From positions 8,556,001 to 8,620,000 of the forward strand of contig NC_135262.1 in NCBI RefSeq assembly GCF_964204865.1: a DNA stretch of 64,000 nucleotides. The letters are read 5' to 3'. Below the pieces are notes generated by a model. It had not been told where the DNA came from. It saw nothing but the letters and a program-made list of their open reading frames with translations, and made no database searches. The DNA is from Styela clava. Lineage: Eukaryota > Chordata > Ascidiacea > Stolidobranchia > Styelidae. Below are positions 39,636 through 51,960 of this stretch, piece after piece. Both the position numbers and the translations under genes were made by a program. The first letter of the stretch is position 1, and the number at the start of each line of letters is the position of its first letter.

Positions 39636-40500
39636 AACGAGATGAAAAATATATTTGTTTATGCAACCCTTCATTTTTCCACGTAGATTGGCTTTCGAAA
39701 TACCTTCTGAGTTCCAGTTAGATTTGGTTTTTAAATCGCTAGTATACGTCAAAATCATTGACGTAAGTATAACAAACCTAGCAAAAGAAACCCATATACC
39801 TGACGACCAGAGTGGTGTACGTAGCTTGAAACGTGTCTATTAAACTCTGATCATTACTATGCCGCCTGTAAATAACCTCCAGTTTAACGGGTATTAGAAG
39901 TTTGTTACTCGCGTTGCTCTTTGGGTTACCAAAATTTCAATTCATGGTCACAACCGCCGAGATTATTTAAGCCAGGCCCGAAGTAATGACCTCTAACTTC
40001 CTTCCGAGACTCGCTTAATCTAACATTGTTGATTCGTGACTGATTTCTTCACCTTCGCTTTATACAATACGCTGCTAGTAATTCAGTAAGGTCAATTGCC
40101 TATCGCCTACAAATATCATGACTCGTCTCTAGCCCCCAACAACACAGAGCATGTGTGATCAGCATTGTTCTCACCGTTCGAAAGTGCAGCGTCATATACG
40201 TACCCTGGTGAAAAATATTAATGTCCGCACGATGGGTTCAGAACCGTCAACGTTGATATATTGAGTCAACTTGGGTCCAACCGGTTAATGGCAGCGTAAC
40301 ATTTGACGTAATAAGTTTTATTGTTGTGCGTCACAATGGTTCAGAAGCAATTTCGCGCGATCTTATCCTGGTATTACTCGAAATTATTCACGGCTCGAAA
40401 TAGTTTCATGTTCGCTCTACTACAAGAAAGAATGCAACGTACTTCAGACATATGAAAGTATTTTAGTAAAACCCCATTCCGTTATAAATTTCAACGTTCG
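39084..40500. other. Upstream flank of paralogue A
   Basis: Apart from the TA microsatellite, no gene is recognised in this stretch. No clear TATA box or initiator can be assigned to paralogue A, whose ATG is at 38648 on the minus strand. Confidence 0.35.
39564..39632. repeat. (TA)n microsatellite
   Basis: An uninterrupted alternating TA run of about 68 bp. The minus-strand frame that reads through it as Ile-Tyr repeats is an artefact. Confidence 0.95.
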
Positions 40501-40932
40501 ATGTGCAACTTCTACTTTGAGATATCATAAAAGAAAATTGCATCAACTGCGATCAGTAGCTACGATCTCCTTTAATTCCGTACGGTGTGATATGCCAATA
40601 TATTCCTGTGACAGAATGCGCACCAGTTGAATGAAATTGAATAGACACGCTTGCAATAAAATGGTGAACAATATATTCTGATCAAAATCCGATTCATTGG
40701 CAAATTTTCATAATCGGCAATACTGGTACTTCAATTATTTTCTGGTGCTTACCAATACAGTTAGTAATATTCTTTTGAATTAACAGCCACGGGAGATAAT
40801 TTGCAATGAATTAAACATTTTTGAATGAATTGTACATTATAAAGGTGATTTGTACTTGATATGTCAGTTGACGGTTAAAATAAATCGTAACCGTTATCCG
40901 TCTAAAAACAGTTAACCATCTCCAGCCCTAAT
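40500..40932 (-). mobile_element. Dispersed repeat shared with 63646-64000 (hAT-like terminus)
   Basis: Read on the minus strand from 40932, the sequence 'agggctggagatggttaac' continues through 'ggttacgatttattttaacc', 'tttataatgtacaatt' and 'ttttattgcaa' to 'actttgagatatcat' near 40515. The same order is found on the plus strand from 63646. The start 'tagggctggga' resembles hAT termini. No open frame is present, and the far end is not defined. Confidence 0.7.
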
Positions 40933-41277
40933 GATGATATATTTCACACAATGTCTACGAACAAGGCCGTGAACAGGTCCCCACTGATTCACGGGGTTCT
41001 ACTTTTTAAACTTCAATTGCATGAAGGTTGTATAACAATAAAACTGATTCGTAAGATATATTTTTCACACCTTTACAAGCGGTCATTCAAGCGAAAGAAG
41101 TTACTTTTCGCTGGTTTGAAAGGATCTATTTTATTAAACTTTCACTGCAGTTACTGTTAGTATATGTACCAACTTTCCGTTATGTACGTCATTTAAAATT
41201 CTAATTACGCTTAAAACAAGATGCCATTTTTCCGACTAAAATTTTGACATTACTTTTGCAATTTTCTGCAGTTTTAT

Positions 41278-41352
41278 TTCAACATCACATCTAAAATGGT
41301 TCAATATTGTTTTATTTACAGTTACGAGGACTCTTTCTGCGGCTCTAGAATG
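41278..41352 (+). pseudogene. Stray copy of intelectin-like exon 9 with its upstream intron end
   Basis: 'aacatcacatctaaaatgg', then 'ttcaatattg', an acceptor 'tttatttacag' and 'ttacgaggactctttctgcg' with 'gctctagaatga' reproduce the last part of intron 8 and the first third of exon 9 (YEDSFCGSRM) of the two paralogues. Homology stops abruptly at 41352. It lies on the opposite strand to both genes. No other exon of the gene is seen nearby, so it is a dislodged fragment rather than a third gene. Confidence 0.85.
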
Positions 41353-42870
41353 AAGAACGCTTTGAATTATTTCAGACAAAATAGCGCAACTGAATATATT
41401 TCCTTGAAATTACAATTGCCATGTAGGATTATATTTCCTTCAATAAATTATTGCGATATTCGATTTTGTTACGGTTAGGGCTTCTCACACTTTCATGATC
41501 TTTGGGAATCCCATGCTCTTCTATAAAAAAAAAATTTCATTAAGTAATTTATTCACCACGTTTAATAATGGAAGATTACAAATGAAATCAAAAGAATAAA
41601 TGCATTGCAGTCAAAGAATTGAACAAATCACAGTCAATTCACTAAATGGTATCTAGTCAGAGTCTTTACTTGTGGGGCCCTCTCAGGGGCCGTGGCTTTG
41701 AGAAACCTTTAGTCAGTTAGTGAAAAGGCCGTACGGAATTTTGCTAACCATCCCACGTGGTAAATATTGGACACATGTGCCTGTGGATCATTTTGTTATT
41801 TTGTTGTTGTTGATTATCATGCTGTTAGTAATCTTTTCTTTCTTTTCTTCTAGGCAAAAAATTGCTTTTCTCATTAACTATCAAACCAATTGATTTGATA
41901 TTTTCAAAACTACCATATTGCCCATGACTCAAGATTGAGAGTTTGTCTAATTCGCAGGGCGAGGAAATTCGTGATATGCCACAATTAAATGACGAATCAC
42001 TACCCCCAGACCGAATGGGAATGGAAATAGCTAACTAGTCGATTGTTTCAATATAGAAAGGTTTGTTACCAAAACCACTCGGAAACGCGCCGAGTTCATA
42101 TATTTTCCAGCACATATTCATCCCTGTGGAATTCAAACTTGCGAACCCTTCGTATAGAGTAGTCAAAAGTACACAAAGATGCGATGTTATTCGTGCTTTT
42201 TATCAGGCGTTTTCATACCTTCATTTCTAATAAGGACCTGTACAAGCACCCACATATACACACCTCCCACGATAATCCAACTGACGTTATTTGTCACTGC
42301 CAAAACTAGTATAACATTCAGTAATAAAAATCGGAATTGCATTCCGAAAAAAGTAATATACCCTATGATACCAAAATCACAATGTTAACTTCTGTAATAT
42401 GATTGGGTAACATTGGGTTTAAGGTTGGTGATAAGTGTTGGGATTATGCCGGTAGTAGTGGGAATTCGTGGTCTTTTTTTTCAGGTATAAAGCTTTACCC
42501 CAGATATTTAGAAAAAATCACAATAATAAAACTTTTTGAGTAGCCTACTGTACCATTCTGTGATCAAGATTTATATGTAATAATTTCATTAACTTGAATA
42601 ACCACTTGGTGCTGAAATTATGATTTGCTGGGGGGAAAGCAATCGTTGTTTCGGTTATTTGTTAATTTAAGTAGAATACGAATTCAAACTTAATTTTCTG
42701 ATCAGACCCCTCATATAGGAGAAAATTTGTTGTCACGAAATCGACGCACTCGTCCATGTGATGAATTTATTTTGTCAATTGCAACAGAAACAAATGGAAA
42801 TGAAGCAAATTCAATTCAAAAACAAAACCGGACGACAGAACATGTTCAGTAGACCGTACTGTCAATAGAA
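41353..42870. other. Sequence without recognised genes
   Basis: No supported open frame, RNA gene or terminal repeat was found. The frame at 42179-42388 (+) has hydrophobic runs but no family signature or splice context. Confidence 0.35.
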
Positions 42871-42876
42871 ACAAAA

Positions 42877-42926
42877 GGTACCTCGCGCATGCTAAGCGCG
42901 CACTCTACCACATGAGCTACATCCCC
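42877..42926 (-). tRNA. Truncated tRNA-Ala(AGC)-like sequence (5' part only)
   Basis: On the minus strand, 'ggggatgtagctcatgtgg', then 'tagagtgcgcgc', 'ttagcat' and 'gcgcgaggtacc' match the acceptor 5' strand, D-arm, anticodon arm (AGC) and variable loop of a tRNA-Ala. The T-arm and acceptor 3' strand are missing; the sequence breaks off into 'ttttgtttc'. The D-loop has an extra T. This is a pseudogene or the head of a SINE, not a working tRNA. Confidence 0.6.
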
Positions 42927-42944
42927 AGCGTGGTGGGAGATTCT

Positions 42945-43115
42945 GAACAGCTCGGTCCTCGTAGCGGTGGCGCAGGTGAAGCGTAGAATCATGGTCAAAC
43001 GTCAGGCCAGGTATGAGGGTGAGCTCGAACCCCACTCACAGGGTAGACCGAGTTGCAGGGAAGGACCAGCAGACAGGTTAGGTGTTCGATCTAACCGCGC
43101 CCCTTTCATCACGTT
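42945..43115. repeat. Probable tRNA-derived SINE
   Basis: This GC-richer block in AT-rich surroundings has an A-box-like 'tagcggtggcgcaggtgaag' and a B-box-like 'gagctcgaacccc' about 60 bp apart, followed by a pyrimidine-containing tail ('cgcccctttcatcacg'). The spacing suits an RNA polymerase III promoter. It abuts the truncated tRNA-Ala, so the two may be one composite element. Confidence 0.5.
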
Positions 43116-44970
43116 TAAACAGTCCAACTGAAACCGTTTCAAGTGGAGGGAATTTGTTGCCGCTGATCTTATTCTGTTTTTATCACAGAAAGTCGTCGGT
43201 ACTCAGTCACTAAGCTATGGGTCAAATCTCTCGTTCATTTGAGTGGTGAGTGATTTGTAGACGCTATGTGGCGAGTGATTTGTAGACGCTATCTGGACCA
43301 CATTGGTAGACATCGATTTACTACCACCGATAGAAAGGAGGGTACCAAAGAATTTTCTATGAGGGATACAAATTTACACATCATGGCTGTAACAACGTCA
43401 CGGAAAATATAAACAACTGGATGGAAATCATTTATCTACTAGATGTACAAAAAAACGGGACCAAAGCATAACAGTGATAGCCAGGGGGAATTAATACAGG
43501 GGGAATCATTATGAAGCAAACACCAATATCGTTCAGTCGAGCGACCAATTTTACTTTCCTTCCCGAAAGGTGTGCTGTACCAACTGTACCAACAAGTGAC
43601 ATAGCAAAGACACACAAATTCTCGACTTTCCTGTGATTTAGCAGAGGCGCGAAAAAAAACATTATAAGCACCTATAGATAAGCTTTGTATGATGAAAAAG
43701 TGACCCCGAAACAACGCGTTACTACTACCTGATACAGAAACAAACCTATTACACTGAGCGAGACATGAGGAATCGAGAAAATCCTGTTGTGACTTCAATC
43801 GAATAACAAGTCATTTATATTATAAATTCCGCACTGTGATATTCTGTTATATATATGTCAAGTTTATAAATTGAGAAAACATTTGATTGAATAATATGGA
43901 TTTGTAGGTTTCTAGTTCAAGACTGACATGTAGGATGCGCTGGAATAGTTGAAATATACGTAACATTTTTAGAATCGTGACGAACTTTTTGCCGGCCGTG
44001 GTATATCGATCATGTAGTATTTGCAGGCCATGTTTTGCCAAGAATCTGCTAAGGTGCGTTGACCTTGTTTGATATACCATAATGAAGAAAGATCGAACTG
44101 CGGAATTATCTTTGATAATTAATCCAATGCTGAAATGCGCGTGAATGTCGATCGTTCAAAATTTTGGGATTATGGCTGACGCAGTCAAAGGTCGATTGCG
44201 TAAGATCACCATTTGCAGTTCATGTGATTTTCCCACATTTCTGAGCATTATTATTACGAAACGAACAAATGCGAGATGAACTTTCCGAAATTGTGAGATA
44301 GACACACACTCTATCGTTATTGTTGCATACAATTGTTGCGCTTTTTCTATACTAAAATCATTTCATCACATGCTTAGAAAAGTGAAGTAGAGATTATACG
44401 AGTAGAAAGACTGAATTTTATCTTAATTAATGGTAATTTGATAGTGGTTTGTAGCTTTACTCGCGATGACATACGGTATGGATGGGTGGACAATTTATGT
44501 GAATAACTGGCGCTCTTAGTTTTAGTGATGTTGAAATATTTGTTGTAAAATTAGTATGAAGTCCTATATATACCAGTACGACGAAAGGCCGGGAAGGACT
44601 GCGAATTCCATTATATAAAAATCGAAAATATATGCTATTGTACTTCAAAAAATTTGTAACATAATTGTATATATTTATTCCAAATATTTATATTCGAATT
44701 TTTCAATAACGTCGATAGTTTTGTTAAAATATCAAAATTTGCAAAATCTACAAATCAATTTGCTATTTATCCGCTTTTTATGATATATATTTTTACTTCT
44801 CGATTCAATGGGCATGTTGTCCTAGAGATTTGAAATTGTTATCAGTGATTTCAATAGAAACCAGAGGAGCCAAATCACATCACATTTCTGTATTAAAATA
44901 CAATTCAAACGAAATTCTATTGTGTTTATTTAGATTTATTTAGCCTTATATGATTTTCTGCATATAAGAC
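43116..44970. other. 5' flank of the ficolin-like gene
   Basis: No gene recognised. The minus-strand frames at 43432-44080 lack family features. A short direct repeat 'tttgtagacgctatctgg / tttgtagacgctatgtgg' lies around 43252-43292. No core promoter can be assigned with confidence. Confidence 0.35.
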
Positions 44971-47684
44971 ATGATGTTCAAGATCGCACTCCTCGTGCTG
45001 GTTTTGATGTTTTGTTGTTTGAGGCACACGATTGCAAACATAGATACGTTAACACCTCCGTATACTTGCACCACAACAACGAGAATATGTAATTCAGAAG
45101 AGTCGAATTCTATCAGGGAATATGGAATGGCCGGACCTAAAGGTGAAAAAGGAGAAACTGGAGATCCTTGCCATTGTGATGCGGCTGAAGAACAAGATAT
45201 AGAAGAAATTAAGGAAAAAATGATGCAACTGGAATCTGAAAATCAGAATATGAAAGCGACTATTAAGCAGTTGCAGGGTAAATACCTTTTTTGCATCGTG
45301 TACTTCTACAAACACAAATATAGGTCGGTGAATAAAGATGTAAATTACTGTCAGTGGATAAGAAATACTAATATAATTCCAATATATGGGAAAAGATTTA
45401 TGCATAAATTTCAGTGCAGTGTGAAACTAAAATGCTGTAATTGGCCCTTCTTCTTCCTCCTTAGAGATCATTTCTTTTAGGGAACTGCGAAATCAATGGT
45501 CAGTTGGTGAATGCATTATGCATTATATTGCATTAAAAATAAAGTCAGCCGCGTAAACAGTTTTATTAATTTTACAGGCCATTGCACGCATGTGTTTGCG
45601 TTTTTTCGTATAATTATTATATATTAGTTAAGTGAAGAAAATCTTTATAAAGAATTTTTGTGATATCTATAAGTTATTTCGAAAATCACAATTTTTCAGA
45701 AACTTCCCAGATGTTTCCTGCAAATTGCTCCGAATACAGAAAACATCCCGCTGGTTACAGTTTGAACAATGTTCCCATTTATCCTCTCAAAATTGTTGGT
45801 GACGTAACACCCTTTATCGTGGATTGTACTAATAGCAGTGATGATGACTGGATTGTAAGTTGAATTGCTTGTGTTAGATAAAATTTCAAATAAATGTAAA
45901 ATACTTGATTGATAATGTAACACATTGGTTTCAAATTGTCCAGACAGGGTACGCTAGAGCTAGATGTCTCAAAGGTTGAGTTGCTCACACCACAACTACT
46001 TTAATTTTGTCTATGTAAAATGATCACTGACGACATAACCTGATTTCAAAGTGCGGTTCGTAACCTGACTATATGGTTGATAGGTTTGGTTGTGCAACTA
46101 GGTGAACTCTCTATTTTCAGAAGGCAGACTAACACTACGTGTAATGGCAGGATGTTAGGTCAAATAGTTCAAAGTTTAATGTAACATATGTGATTTTCGT
46201 TCTCCCATGCCATGTTGTTTATTTGGATAAATTTAAATCAAAAGGTTATACAAAGGCGAACGAATGGTAATGTGGACTTCTATAGAAACTGGGAAAGTTA
46301 TGCAAGTGGATTTGGCGACAGAGATGGAGAGTTTTGGATGGGTACGCATATTCAATAATGTTCGTACTAATATCGTAATTTTGTGATACTCAGTATTTAC
46401 GTTATTTATGTAAAAAAATTACTGCGATTTTGTAGTTTGTTTTAACGGGTTCAATACAAGTAAAAATTACTTTGTACAACAGATTTGTTGATAGGTACAA
46501 GGTTTTTAACATTACCAATGATATGGGGCGTTTCCACTCCTTCATTCGAAAAAAAGGTTGGTGAAAGCAAGGAGACTCCGTTTTAAAAAGGAAACGGAAT
46601 GTTTTTGTTTCGACACGAATTCTGAATTTATTGCTTTGAGAATCCGAGAATCTGCGGTTTCATAAATTCTGAACATTCCTGAATACCTATTTGCGTTTTA
46701 TAGTTACCTTTTACCTAATTGAATTGTAGGGAAGATAATTGATACCTTCATTCAGGGCTTCGTACCATGCATAAACTGACGAGCACTAGAAATTACAAGC
46801 TTCGTATTAATTTAGTATACAAATCAGGACTGGTCACAACAGGCGAATACAGGTAATTAATTATTTGAATAATACTTTATTTTATTTAAAGTATTCAATA
46901 CGCTATTAATTAGCATATTTCGTATAAAATGTCCTCACTAATCAACGCTGGATTTTTTAGTTGTGTGGAAACCAATATACTATAGAGTGAAATCTCTGGC
47001 ATATCGAACTATTTCGAGCATGTTTTAGCCATAAATGGAAAAAATTCAATTTTCCACAATATATAAATTGATTATTAATTAATTTATTGTATTAATTATT
47101 AATTTTTTTCATTTGGTTAGTAACAGGTAATTGAAGTTAAGTAATTAGATTCAGATGAGATTAATTAATTATCTAAAATGCCTAAACAATTTTGAAGCGT
47201 TTATATACGACGGGATCATGTCATAAGTATCTTTCATAAGATGAAAGTTTTAATAAAATAGGATAACTGTTTAACAATATTGCATTTTCTTTGTGTCTTC
47301 TTCTTTTGTCACTCGTTGCTTTGGATACGCATGTGTAAGCGTTTCCAGCCCTCGGAGACATTAAAATAATGTTTTTCTATTTATTTATTTTTCACCAGTA
47401 CCTTCAATGTCGCTGGTGAAAATTCGAAATTTCGTCTCACAGTTTCGGGGCACTCTGGAAAAATAAGTGATATGATGGCACCTCATAGTGGCCATGATTT
47501 CACCACCTACGACGTTGACAACGATTCGAGTAAATCTGGAAATTGTGCAGTCGATTACAGGGGAGCTTGGTGGTACAGCAACTGCATCTACGCACACTTG
47601 AATGGAGAGTATGATGTGACCTTTGACTGGCCATTTGGAGGCCATCTTACTTTTAGTGAGATGAAAATTCGCGCTTCTGATTAG
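44971..47684 (+). CDS. Ficolin-like secreted lectin (short collagen stretch plus fibrinogen-related domain)
   Basis: Five exons: 44971-45277, 45700-45854, 46245-46341, 46756-46852, 47399-47684. They join in phase to 942 nt, 313 residues. Residues 1-23 form a hydrophobic signal peptide. A five-triplet collagen stretch ([15 protein letters not shown]) follows, then an acidic coiled coil (about 72-102) and the fibrinogen-related domain with [46 protein letters not shown] and [11 protein letters not shown]. The Asp-rich TTYDVDND loop is the usual calcium site and the AWWYSNC segment lies by the ligand pocket of ficolins and tachylectins. The family role is binding acetylated sugars on microbes; collagen-bearing ficolins can trigger the lectin complement pathway. 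The collagen stretch is far shorter than in vertebrate ficolins. A second in-frame ATG follows the first. An AATAAA lies at 48238-48243. Confidence 0.92.
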
Positions 47685-47960
47685 AAAAAAAAGGTGAAAC
47701 TTGGCATTTCAATTACTCGGCAAAATATAAGAATTATTTGACCTAAATATTTTAAATTGAATTATTCTTGTAAAGAAACGTTGACAAAAATCCAATGATT
47801 TTAACTGGAAAAGAAACATTATGTTGACATTTGACAATAATTTGTTTCGTTAGCCAACATTGTTTACAAAGTTGTGTAATTTATTACCAGTTTTAATCGA
47901 TGGATACATCGATCGATTTTACAAGTATGTATGTAGAAATTTATTTTAAAATATAAAAAT

Positions 47961-48176
47961 CTCCTCGTCATGTCAACATTTTTATGGTGTGGAAAATGCC
48001 ATGTAATAATGTTTTAATCAAAATAATTGAAATTACTTCACATGTAGAAATGAATATATAGATGAAAGCTCCTCGTCATGTCAAAATTGTTATGGTGTGG
48101 AAAATGCCATGTAATAATGTTTTAATCAAAATAATTGAAATTACTTCACATGTAGAAATGAATATATAGATGAAAG
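47961..48176. repeat. Tandem duplication, two copies of a 108-bp unit, downstream of the ficolin-like gene
   Basis: The unit 'ctcctcgtcatgtcaa...' at 47961 is repeated from 48069 with only about three differences. It lies between the stop codon (47684) and the AATAAA at 48238, so it is probably part of the 3' untranslated region. The high identity indicates a recent event. Confidence 0.9.
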
Positions 48177-48919
48177 CACACTAATATAATTCTTGTTACA
48201 AAATTTGAAATTGACCGAGAAGAACAGACCAGAGACCAATAAACGACAATGACATTAGCTATCTTTGCGATTTTTGTATTGTCAAAATATGGGTTTAACT
48301 ATGTCGTGTCGGCAACTCGGAAACCAATGCTCATTTAGAAATGAAAGAATCATAGTATGCAGATTTGCGTGCACGAAATGTACATATATATAGATCGTTG
48401 TGCTGAAATGTATTTCAAATTTTTAGTACTCAAAGATGGTTGAAGTTCATTGTACGCTTTTCACTTTTTCATTTTCAAATTCTATTTGAGTTTGAATGGT
48501 ATCGATATTTTATGCAATTTCTGTTAAAGGGTTGTGCGTGTTAACGAATCAACACAATGTGTGACTTTTTGATTAACAGTTGGAAACTAAAATAAAAGCT
48601 TGTTGATGAATACTCTTCGGTTTTATATTTATTGACAGAAGTCTAGGTTAAGCAGTTGTAAAGTTGCTGTGTTGGGTACAAGAGTTTTTAGTGATCCTTA
48701 AATTCTGTGCGGTTTGCCACGAGCGATATTCAAGTGCGCTGCATAAATTTGCGAATCGACAAAAAAGAAGTTGCCTGATTAAATATAGCACAGATTATCT
48801 CAATGTTTAATATACAACTTGTGATAGCTTGGAAATGCAACTCAATGTATCTATTTGTTTATACAGCTGCAGTCAAGCGATGATAGCTGTGGCGTTTTAA
48901 ATCAGAATGAAATGAAGCA

Positions 48920-49124
48920 GAAGGTGACCGTCCATTTGAACTCACGTACATTTGAACCCCATGTGTATATCCGCGGGTTCAATCTATATGCGGGTGCGAA
49001 AACCCATGAGTTAGGGTTAGTATGGGTTCAAATAACCGCAAAACAAAAAAAAATATGCAAAAAATAGGTGCAACAGTATGCAGGTGCAATTGTCGTGGGT
49101 TCAAATGTAATGGAACCGAAGCAG
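48920..49124. mobile_element. MITE (family member 2), inverted relative to 29342-29547
   Basis: It runs from 'gaccgtccatttgaactcac' to 'tcaaatgtaatggaacc' and is the reverse complement, with substitutions, of the copy at 29342-29547 ('gagttagggttagtatgggt' corresponds to 'cccatactaaccctaac'). The copies are about 19 kb apart. Confidence 0.7.
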
Positions 49125-51354
49125 AAAACCCCTTGAGTTACAGGTCATTAGATTCCCGCGAAGTGGCTTCCTTCACCATCGAGTTCATACATATGAAACA
49201 AATAACTAAATTTTTGTTTCCATACCCGATGTGGATATAAATACCAGAACAATGGATAAATTTGCGTCGCATTGAAGCATTACAATAAAACGAACTATCA
49301 GGAGTATGCTGACAACATTAACCATCAATTTCGAATTATTGCACCAGCAACCCAGTCTATTCATTATTTTGACAATACAATATTAATCGAGGCGGTATAT
49401 CATATTTAGCAAAAACTCGCTCATATTGTACATTTAGATCTGGATGAACGGGCCATAACAACAATTCACGACAGAAGCCACGTGATCAATGTATATATAG
49501 CAGAAATAGCATGCGTCCAGTTAAATCGAATCGAGGGACTTATATTTACAGAACCCCGAGCAAAGCTCTATCCCTCCGAACAACGGCTATATGCCATCAG
49601 GAATAAAACCAAGAGTCCCACCGAAGCAGTCGTACGTAATGACAAACAGAGATACTTAAGACGATAACACCTCTTGAAAATTATTTACCAGTAATTAATT
49701 AGTCTTACTCATCAATTATACTTAATGTCAATGACTCAAGAAACCAACAAAGACTAGAATATGCAATTCAAGAGTCCTGTATTTATTTCTGACCGTAGTA
49801 AGACTTCCCCAGACAAGCAGCTTACAACAATAACTCCACTGGTGGTAATCGCTCATATACACCTATTTTATCTAGTTTATGCGCTAAAAGATGTTAAGCA
49901 AGAGTGGATCCAGTCGAGTTTTAAGTCGTCAGCAATTCGTGGTTGGTACATGCAATTTGTAATGTGCATTGCTGCTAACGTAATCGCGACGGAAGAGGTT
50001 GTTGCTGTTGAGTAAACAATAACCCAGTAAATCATTAATTTGACAAGTACTTCACAGCAGAGAACTGTTAATAATATATAGTTCATTATTGGCGTGATCA
50101 AAAAACATGAAGTTGTCACCAGAAAGAAATATTATCATAAATTTTTCCAATAGTATCTGCATGAGCAAATTTACTGATCATAGGACTATCAATAGAAGGC
50201 ACTTCACTATGCACCCACTTAACAAAACTTATACAAAAAGTCATTCAATATTCAGGTTAACATAAAAATTAGATTGAACAGTGAAAGGACATCTTATGGA
50301 TTTTACCACATCTACATATTTATGGTTATGTAGAAATAAAACAAAAATTAACACATTTTAATTTTGCATATATAATTACATTAGGGCATCAAATAATAAG
50401 CATTTGTATTATCTGTCAATATTAAACTATTACCATAAAATAAAAATTATATATTCACAAATTATAAAAATGTTAGCACCAAAACCAGTTTTGATAAAGC
50501 CGAATGTGGAAATTGGCGGGTAATAAGCACCACACCCATGAAAATGCAAACAAAATCAAGCAATTCCCCACCTTGACTAAAATTGAAGTAATGCCAATTG
50601 GCTCGTTACATTTTTTTTTGCAAATTCAGGTTCATTTATTCATCAATTCAAACACCATTATAAGAGCATGGAACTAATGAATTTAGTAAGCAGTGTCAGC
50701 ACCTTGTTAAATTATTTTTTCATGTTGCTATGGTTGAGTTTGGAAGTTGAATCTGATACCGGTTCTCTAATCAGCATAACTAAACAGACCATTCGATGGA
50801 CCCACTGTCCACAAAAAGGGCTGACACTATTCGCCTAGAAAGATGAACTAAATAACTGCTAGCAATGCCTACATATAAGCTGTTGTCTGCCATATGATAA
50901 AGCCATAATATTGAGTTCTTATCCCCCTGCATAAATAAGCAAAAAATCCCAAGGCAGTTATAGTCCAGACGAGCACTGCAAATATGGATGTCGAATACGC
51001 CCTGCCAGTTAAATGTTCTAGGCAAAGGAATATGCATCTGAAACAAAAAATTCGAGCGCAATAACCCTCTAACCTCACTAAATAGATTTTGGGTTGAATA
51101 CCACTAAGGGACCCCCAGTAATTAGATTGGCTTCATAATATATGAGGATCATTTAGATATACAGCAAATTGATAACATATATCACAAAAATCCCTGAATA
51201 AAAAACATGATTCAATCACAAACGATCGTAAATTCAATTGAAAAGAAGGTATTTTTAAACCAAAAATATATTTTGACGTTAATGTTGAATTGCATTAAAA
51301 AAATTATTAGGGTGTCCATACATGACATCCTATCATAATCACTGGCGGAAAACC
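49125..51354. other. Mostly gene-free sequence
   Basis: No supported gene. A minus-strand stretch 50869-51048 begins after a good acceptor ('tttttgtttcag') and encodes a hydrophobic segment (AVLVWTITALGFFAYL) ending at a stop. It could be the last exon of an unidentified membrane protein, but no partner exon was found. Confidence 0.3.
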
Positions 51355-51960
51355 TCACAGCATCGGATTTGAAAACAGTTGTATGAGTCCACTGTCTGGA
51401 GCAGATGTCATTATTAATTTTTGAGCTTCTCTGAATTTTGGATGCTTTGCATCTCCAAGTATTTGTAACAAAACAGTTTCAGATGTAGTAATATACGCCC
51501 CCATTTGCCGCATTGTGGAAAGGGCAAAGAGCCTATCAGTTTGACTTCTTGATGAAACTGCATCTGCAACAACATGTACTTCATAATCGTTTTCTAACAA
51601 ATCTGTCGTTGTACGAAGTATGCACGCCTGCGTTTCAATGCCACATAGAATTATCGATTTCACATCTGGTAGTTTCTCGAGTTCTTGTTGAATACTGGGA
51701 ACCATGGAGAAACATGTTTTTTCGAACTTCTTTGCGTAGGTAAGATCTCCGAGATCCTTTACTGTTGGGCCTAAACCTTTTGGATATTGCTCCGTTACGA
51801 ACGTTGGAATATTCATAATTTTTGCCAAGTCAAACATTCTTTTAGAAACGCTTATTATTTCTGGATAATAAACAATATTTCCAGCAAACTTCTCTTGCAT
51901 GTCACAGAGCAAAAGGGAGGTAGTACGTTCACATAACCTTCCAAGTCGTTTTGCAGCCAT
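51355..51960 (-). CDS. Isochorismatase domain-containing protein (ISOC1/ISOC2-like), single exon
   Basis: An intact 201-residue frame starting at an ATG at 51960 covers the whole isochorismatase-like hydrolase fold, close to the usual length of ISOC2 (about 205 residues). The candidate catalytic triad is visible: Asp20 in [10 protein letters not shown], Lys81 in FEKTCFSMV and Cys113 in [10 protein letters not shown]. The core strand pattern and the [10 protein letters not shown] loop are also family-typical. The family belongs to the cysteine-hydrolase group of nicotinamidase and isochorismatase; the substrate of the animal ISOC proteins is not established. There is no intron and no targeting peptide, so a soluble intracellular enzyme is expected. 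No poly-A tail or target duplication was noted, so retrocopy origin is open. It is the only conserved gene between the ficolin-like gene and the sulfotransferase-like gene. Confidence 0.93.
   Translation of the reverse strand: MAAKRLGRLCERTTSLLLCDMQEKFAGNIVYYPEIISVSKRMFDLAKIMNIPTFVTEQYPKGLGPTVKDLGDLTYAKKFEKTCFSMVPSIQQELEKLPDVKSIILCGIETQACILRTTTDLLENDYEVHVVADAVSSRSQTDRLFALSTMRQMGAYITTSETVLLQILGDAKHPKFREAQKLIMTSAPDSGLIQLFSNPML

Noticed and set aside
39552..39758. Minus-strand open frame with Ile-Tyr repeats
   Set aside because: It is a read-through of the (TA)n microsatellite and has no other support.
41296..41478. A third intelectin-like gene
   Set aside because: Only part of exon 9 and the end of intron 8 are present; homology ends abruptly and no other exon was found nearby.
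43432..44080. Overlapping minus-strand frames upstream of the ficolin-like gene
   Set aside because: No domain, signal or splice evidence; their lengths are within chance expectation.
50780..51078. Possible last exon of a membrane protein on the minus strand
   Set aside because: There is a good acceptor and a hydrophobic stretch, but no second exon, no family match and no donor partner; the support is too weak for a gene call.
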